NCBI GenBank assembly: GCA_030549495.1
Contig: JAUIRK010000970.1
Coordinates: 560,001-624,000 of the forward strand
Origin: Nectonema munidae
Lineage: Eukaryota > Nematomorpha > Nectonematoida > Nectonematidae
Direction of reading: 5' to 3'
DNA: 64,000 nt
Made by a program: the position numbers and the translations under genes. The notes beneath the pieces were generated by a model, which saw only the letters and a program-made list of their open reading frames with translations, was not told the origin of the DNA and searched no databases. Numbering within the stretch: position 1 is the stretch's first letter; every line of letters begins with the position of its first letter. This document shows, one piece after another, positions 61,001 through 64,000 of the stretch.

Positions 61001-62258
61001 AAATGAGACGAGACCAATGTGTTTCAACCGCTTTGAAACTTTATCAAGTGATAGTATGAAAGGAACAGCGCTAATTGGAACAAAGCACAAAGAAGGAAAA
61101 ATAATGACTCAATAATTTATAGAACGTGAAGATGATTTTCAAAGAAGGAACAAAATGAAAAGCATAAAAGGTGCAAAAACAAAGCAGGTCTTATGACTTC
61201 CATCCAAATCTGGGAAAAGACATTTTATTGGGAAGACTCTAGTTATACTAGCATTATCAGAATGAAACATGAAAGAAACAGATGATCTAGAATTAAGAGG
61301 TGTTTTACAATGATGTGGTCCTATTTGTCAAAAAGAACTTGATTTGGTTAAGAAAGCTTTTCTGAAAAATCTACAATAACGGAAGCCAACTATGTTTTTT
61401 AGCTGTTGGTATCGCATCCAAGCTAACAATAATCTTTCATAACTGGACAGATGCAGGGATAGTCAAGATCGGGAATCGAACCCAGCCATTCTGGATCAAG
61501 ACCCTACGCTCCAACCACTAAACCATAGATTTAATCTTTTTTACAATATAATCTTCAAATGCAATTGTCACTAATAGGCATCTTTTTTAACATTGTACTT
61601 TAATGATAGCTGATAGGTTTTTGTACATTTTGAATGTTTAAACCGATCAACTTAGAATATAATTACATTTAAAATGTACACCAATGCATGCAGTTGTTCC
61701 AAAGAATTAAAAGCTTAGCATCTTTCTACAATACACTTATAACGTTACACTTAAACCATTCTTTCAAGGTTCTTATCATAAATAATAATTAAAGTGAATC
61801 CTTCGTTGTAATTTTTGAATAACAAAGTAAAATATATCTTATGGGTCGCTTGGTCCCATTTTATTCATTTGAGGCTTAATAAGGCAAAAAAAATTGGCAA
61901 CAATATTGTGTTAAAGTGGTTTATTTTTTTATTTTCACATTATTGTTTGCGATTCCAAGGATGTGTCGTGTTTGGAGAGGCAAATTTGGCAGCAGTAGCA
62001 ACAGATGGCAGTCATTATTTCAACGACTGTCCTTTACACGCTTCTTCTCATGTCTTGATACCTCCACTGAGATTTGATCCTACAAATTCGACTCATCTCT
62101 TACACCTGCTCAACAACAATGATTTACAAACCATTTCAAGCAATCACTGCTCGTATACACAGAAACAAAAAGCGGTTGGCGTCAACGATTTCAGAAAAAT
62201 TCCGCCCGGAGTAAATGGAGTTGAAAGCCTTTTACCCGTTCTTTGGGAAAAGGGTGTG
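51890..62258 (+). CDS. CRMP: CRMP/dihydropyrimidinase-like gene, seven exons, 3' end not found
   Basis: Dihydropyrimidinases open the dihydropyrimidine ring with a two-metal centre; CRMPs are catalytically dead relatives that act on microtubules and axon guidance. Exons in phase with GT-AG introns: 51890-52002, 53664-53737, 55798-55957, 57577-57689, 57754-57896, 57951-58140 and 61960-62258, about 364 residues, roughly two thirds of the family length. Landmarks: ILIKDGKVVNDDA, IMPGAIDPHTYFEF, GTKAALQSGITTVMNLIF, GVTGPEGFALSSPEE, CPLYVVHLMSKASADVV, ATDGSHYFND, IPPGVNGVESLLPVLWEKGV. Of six metal ligands only His68 and His248 remain; the others read Tyr70, Leu159 (carboxylated Lys in the enzyme), Tyr192 and Asn326. 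Leu at the Lys position is also found in vertebrate CRMPs. I therefore infer a non-enzymatic protein. The start Met and the last third of the fold are not assigned. Confidence 0.88.
52030..52145. repeat. short relative of the 47-48 kb element
   Basis: TTCGGCCTCAAGACGATTC, TTGCCTTGAGGCCAAATTCT and CTAGACGCCGAATTATTC, in reverse orientation, match the left part of the 47.2 kb element, including ATTAATATCGATATATT. Sits just 28 bases after the donor of the first CRMP-like exon. Confidence 0.55.
53664..53737 (+). CDS. CRMP: CRMP-like exon: strand leading to metal-binding loop
   Basis: Encodes QISHSIEAKSDALVVNAKGK and FIMPG. I chose the acceptor TTTAAG at 53663, not ATCAG at 53645, because it gives an ungapped family match (ENGVI-RQI...); the ATCAG choice would add six unconserved residues. 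The donor is GTTATT. Reading past the donor gives YIDSHL by chance, followed by a SINE. Confidence 0.8.
53776..53840 (-). repeat. SINE tail fragment beside a CRMP-like exon
   Basis: GGTAAAGGTACCGTGGGTGG and TGCATCGAGAAGGCACACTT are the 3' half of the SINE family in minus orientation, starting about 40 bases after the donor of exon 53664-53737. It explains why the reading frame appears to continue past that exon. Confidence 0.65.
54920..55214. mobile_element. non-autonomous hAT-like element, 295 bp
   Basis: Ends TAGAGATGTATCGGATGTG and TAGAGGTGTATCGGATATT (reversed). The flanks GCGTATAC and ACGTATGC agree at 6 of 8 positions, so it is probably older than the 58.6 kb copy. Shares the block TTTGACATCCTAGC. 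Confidence 0.8.
55461..55590. mobile_element. TTAA-flanked MITE, 130 bp, copy 2
   Basis: TTAA at 55457-55460 and 55591-55594; inverted ends CCGGTTATCGACCA and CACGTTAACGACCA (11 of 14). The body GTCGACTTTACAAAAAT... is shared with 44362-44485. TTAA targeting suggests piggyBac-mediated movement. Confidence 0.7.
55798..55957 (+). CDS. CRMP: CRMP-like exon: IDPHTY, altered HxH metal motif
   Basis: Encodes AIDPHTYFEFSNHGVTTADD, then LSSGTKAALQSGITTVMNLI. Enzymes have HTH here; this has HTY. The acceptor TTCTAG and donor GTAAGT are strong. Confidence 0.92.
56148..56413. mobile_element. pogo/Tigger-like MITE, 266 bp
   Basis: Inverted ends CAGTCAACCCTCGTTA and CAGTCAACGCTCGTTA (15 of 16), an AT-rich interior and no ORF. 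The ends resemble pogo/Tigger; the left side has TA outside, the right side CA, so the TA duplication is not intact. In the intron between exons 55798-55957 and 57577-57689. Confidence 0.65.
57577..57689 (+). CDS. CRMP: CRMP-like exon: mid barrel
   Basis: Encodes IWQMAVTKWNNEVKTDMEVL and CKKH, matching the family segment [20 protein letters not shown]. It ends CAT G at a GTAAAC donor. The following intron is only 64 bases and open in this frame, so intron retention would extend the reading frame briefly before a stop. Confidence 0.88.
57754..57896 (+). CDS. CRMP: CRMP-like exon: altered lysine and histidine ligands
   Basis: Starts GVNAFLFFTS, where enzymes have GVNSFKMFMA; Leu replaces the carboxylated Lys. 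It continues FSDVELYEAFEHCRNIGALA, then MLYPDNAA where enzymes have VHAENGD, so the His ligand is Tyr. Donor GTAAGA; the next intron is 54 bases. Confidence 0.9.
57951..58140 (+). CDS. CRMP: CRMP-like exon: GPEG and retained histidine
   Basis: Encodes INAGVTGPEGFALSSPEELE, then NCPLYVVHLMSKASADVVSR. This is the best conserved block, and its YVVH histidine is the dihydropyrimidinase form; vertebrate CRMPs have Lys here. Acceptor ACTAG, donor GTATGA. Confidence 0.95.
58577..59118. mobile_element. non-autonomous hAT-like element, 542 bp
   Basis: Ends TAGAGATGCATCGGATGTG and TAGAGATGTATCGGATTCG (reversed) with the perfect 8-base duplication GTTAATGA at 58569-58576 and 59119-59126. Next to the left end is the block GACATCCTAGCGGATGCGGA. 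Lies in the 3.8 kb CRMP-like intron. A shorter relative is at 54920-55214. Confidence 0.88.
59127..61399. other. CRMP-like intron, unassigned part
   Basis: About 2.3 kb within the 3.8 kb intron. Fragments such as GATATGAGAATGCAACACAC near 60.15 kb suggest a worn repeat. No exon is recognisable. Confidence 0.4.
61400..61535 (-). repeat. tRNA-like SINE, second family
   Basis: On the minus strand: TGGTTTAGTGGTTGGAGCGT (A-box-like) and GGTTCGATTCCCGATC (B box), then a tail. The spacing is tRNA-like, but the paired arms of a functional tRNA do not form well by eye, so a SINE head is preferred. A related head lies at 63140-63195. Confidence 0.55.
61960..62258 (+). CDS. CRMP: CRMP-like exon: C-terminal half of barrel
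   Basis: Encodes CVVFGEANLAAVATDGSHYF, the LIPPLRFDP block, NNDLQTISSNHCSYTQKQKA and GVNGVESLLPVLWEKGV. Asn replaces the metal-binding Asp of the SDHC motif (CRMPs have SAHC). The preceding intron is 3.8 kb and contains a hAT-like MITE and a SINE. Donor GTAAGA; the next exon should encode the NAAKIFNLYP block, which I could not place in the window. Confidence 0.93.
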
Positions 62259-63739
62259 GTAAGATTGAAAAATCGTTATAATTTCAATAACACTATACTT
62301 GAATTGCAGGGCGTCCCCTCCGTATTTAAATATTTCTATTTTTCAAACTTTTCGTTCTGGTCTTTTTTGTCCATGAGAGGCAGAGCTGAGTACAGAAACT
62401 CTTTTTAATAGTTATTTGTTTTTAGCCAATTAAATCAATCTAGTCGATGTTGATTATTTTAATCAACTACGCAAAAATATAGGATCTGATTTCCAAAAAT
62501 GGAAACGAATAACTTTTACCGGATATAGCTGGTATGTATTTATTTTCTAACATTATTTTAATTGTACTGAAAAGCATTATTATTGTTAAACTTGTAAATA
62601 GTTACATTTAAATCATTTTTATTTTATGATATGTTTTTAAATGATTTTTCAACTTACTTTTTCATCTATAGTATAACTTTTATCCGTGTTCTATTGTGGT
62701 CATTTATAACTTTATTTAACTTGTAATTAATAAGCAAAATTAATTTGTCCAGATTTGTCACTAAATGAAATAATATATAAAAAGTTCATACTTGCAAAAA
62801 TGGAATATTTTATCTAGAAGCTCATGTGCCAAATGGGTGGATTGTATAACCAGAAATGGCTCGTTAATGACTTAAAGGTTACTCGATCCTTTTTTGAGAT
62901 CCTTAATACCGAAAAAACTTTAAAAAAGCAGTTTTCAAAAGTTTTTAGATTAATAATGAAAATTAATTAAATTCCTTAAAAGAAAATAGGAATTTTGCGA
63001 TACTCTATCATCACCAAACACTGCATTTGGCGCGTACACTATGAAAAGTTGGCCAACCATCATCTAGTCTAGAGTTCGCACACCTTATTATGAAAAGAGC
63101 CCACACTTTCAAAAGTGAAATATAGTTTGGAGCGGTAAATAATAAAAATCTCTTGGATCGAGGCTCCACGCTCCCACCACTCCGCCATATTCCGAAAAAA
63201 ATCACTCTTTTTAACAATATATAATTATGATTAATATTCATACTTTACATGGAAGGAAAAACTCAGCTAAAAAATTATTTTTACCTTCTAAAATTTACTT
63301 TAAAAATATTCAAAGTAAAAAATACCTATTTACAATTTTAAAGATGCGAGTTAAAACATCATAATTTTAAAAATACTTCTAGATTTAACATTTTTCATTT
63401 TCGAGCAATTTCTTTCTAGAATGATGGATCAATTTTGGGCACAAACTAATAAAAAAAATTTGCGATTTTTTATTTTATCATTCGTCTAAATCACTGTTTC
63501 CCAAAGTGGTCTATGCAGGAAAATCTTTTTTCGGGGGGTCTATGGTTTGTGAAAGGGGGTCTGCATGCATACTCAGTCTTGTCGATAAGGGAAAGCAAGT
63601 ACTGATTGCTCACATCACAAAATGATAAACTTACATACAATGTATTTCTCATCTTTCTCTCTCTCTCACAAACACATGTCGCCTACTCTCATCATATCAA
63701 TTCCTCATCTCCTCCTTCACCCTTATTTATTTCTTATTT
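62259..63739. other. region after last assigned CRMP-like exon
   Basis: Should begin an intron. A stretch at 62439-62530 (reading NLVDVDYFNQLRKN then GSDFQKWKRITFTG) vaguely recalls the family's NLYP...GSDADIVIW block, but too weakly to call an exon. ACTGTTTCCCAAAGTGGTC at 63493 resembles one end of a hAT element. No polyadenylation site can be tied to the gene. Confidence 0.35.
63140..63195 (-). repeat. tRNA-like SINE head, second family, weak copy
   Basis: On the minus strand, TATGGCGGAGTGGTGGGAGC and GTGGAGCCTCGATCCAAGAG resemble the head at 61.5 kb. No good B box remains. Confidence 0.4.
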
Positions 63740-63988
63740 TTGATAAAAATAGGTAAAGAAAAGATAAGAAGTTTATGTCAAGTAAATGAAATAAATAAAG
63801 TATTAGAAATACAAAGGTTAAGATGGTTTGGGCATGTAAATAGCAGACCTTTCGGTGATCTAATTAAAGAAGCTTATAAAAATCAAACTTTAGGTAAGAG
63901 TAAAGGCAGGCCAAAGATGACATGGATAGAAATAGTCAAAAAAAGACATGAGCAAAAGACATTTAGCATTAGGGGACGAGCAAAATAG
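63740..63988 (+). mobile_element. LINE ORF2 C-terminal fragment
   Basis: Encodes IQRLRWFGHVNSRPFGDLIK and KSKGRPKMTWIEIVKKRHEQ. The LRWFGHV...GRP..W block is the typical extreme C-terminus of RTE/Craft-type LINE endonuclease-reverse transcriptases. Only about 80 residues are present, ending in a stop at 63986-63988. A different family from the LINE at 2.0 and 17.2 kb. Confidence 0.75.
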
Positions 63989-64000
63989 AGATGAATGGAG

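Noticed and set aside
61465-61535. Minus-strand tRNA gene
   Set aside because: A and B boxes are spaced correctly, but acceptor pairing is poor and the intact cloverleaf cannot be drawn; a SINE head is more likely.
62439-62530. Last CRMP-like exon (NLVDVDYFNQLRKN, GSDFQKWKRITF)
   Set aside because: Similarity to the NLYPRKG...GSDADIVIW block is too weak and would need gaps; no good acceptor in phase was found.
63493-63600. hAT element at ACTGTTTCCCAAAGTGGTC
   Set aside because: Only one end is seen; no matching inverted end or 8-base duplication before the window edge.

Overview
This is an AT-rich stretch (roughly two thirds A+T by eye) of an animal nuclear genome. The host genes have many short exons split by canonical GT-AG introns, and the proteins belong to metazoan families: a two-kinase-domain p90 ribosomal S6 kinase (RSK), the mitochondrial protein ROMO1, and a dihydropyrimidinase/CRMP relative. 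Dense tRNA-derived SINEs, piggyBac, hAT-like, Merlin-like and BEL/Pao elements fit an arthropod. A crustacean such as a copepod is my guess, not a demonstration.

Layout. 1-3.4 kb: a decayed piggyBac transposase interrupted by a 5'-truncated LINE. 3.7-27.3 kb: RSK on the minus strand, nine recognisable exons over more than 23 kb. Its introns hold a solo LTR-like repeat (7.2 kb), SINEs, a 2.9 kb hAT-like element set in a Merlin remnant (13.3-16.8 kb) and a second copy of the LINE (17.2 kb). 27.9-32.9 kb: a Harbinger-like MITE and a broken BEL/Pao element. 34.4-43.7 kb: a piggyBac neighbourhood, with a lone left end (34.4 kb), the intact-looking single-exon ROMO1 gene (35.8 kb) and a 6.8 kb piggyBac element (36.9-43.7 kb) that carries a broken Ty3/gypsy element inside its transposase. 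The unoccupied version of this insertion site is present at 7.8 kb in the same window. 43.7-51.5 kb: small transposons and unassigned DNA. 51.9-62.3 kb: a plus-strand CRMP/dihydropyrimidinase-like gene, seven exons, whose 3' end is not found in the window. 63.7 kb: the tail of another LINE.

The three host genes are functionally unrelated (MAPK-responsive kinase, inner-membrane protein, cytoskeletal or pyrimidine-pathway homologue), and nothing suggests that they act together. I see no CRISPR array, true tRNA or rRNA gene. I did not find an undescribed defence or biosynthetic system. The most informative content is the nested transposon record with readable target-site duplications, and the CRMP-like protein, which has lost most of its family's metal ligands.
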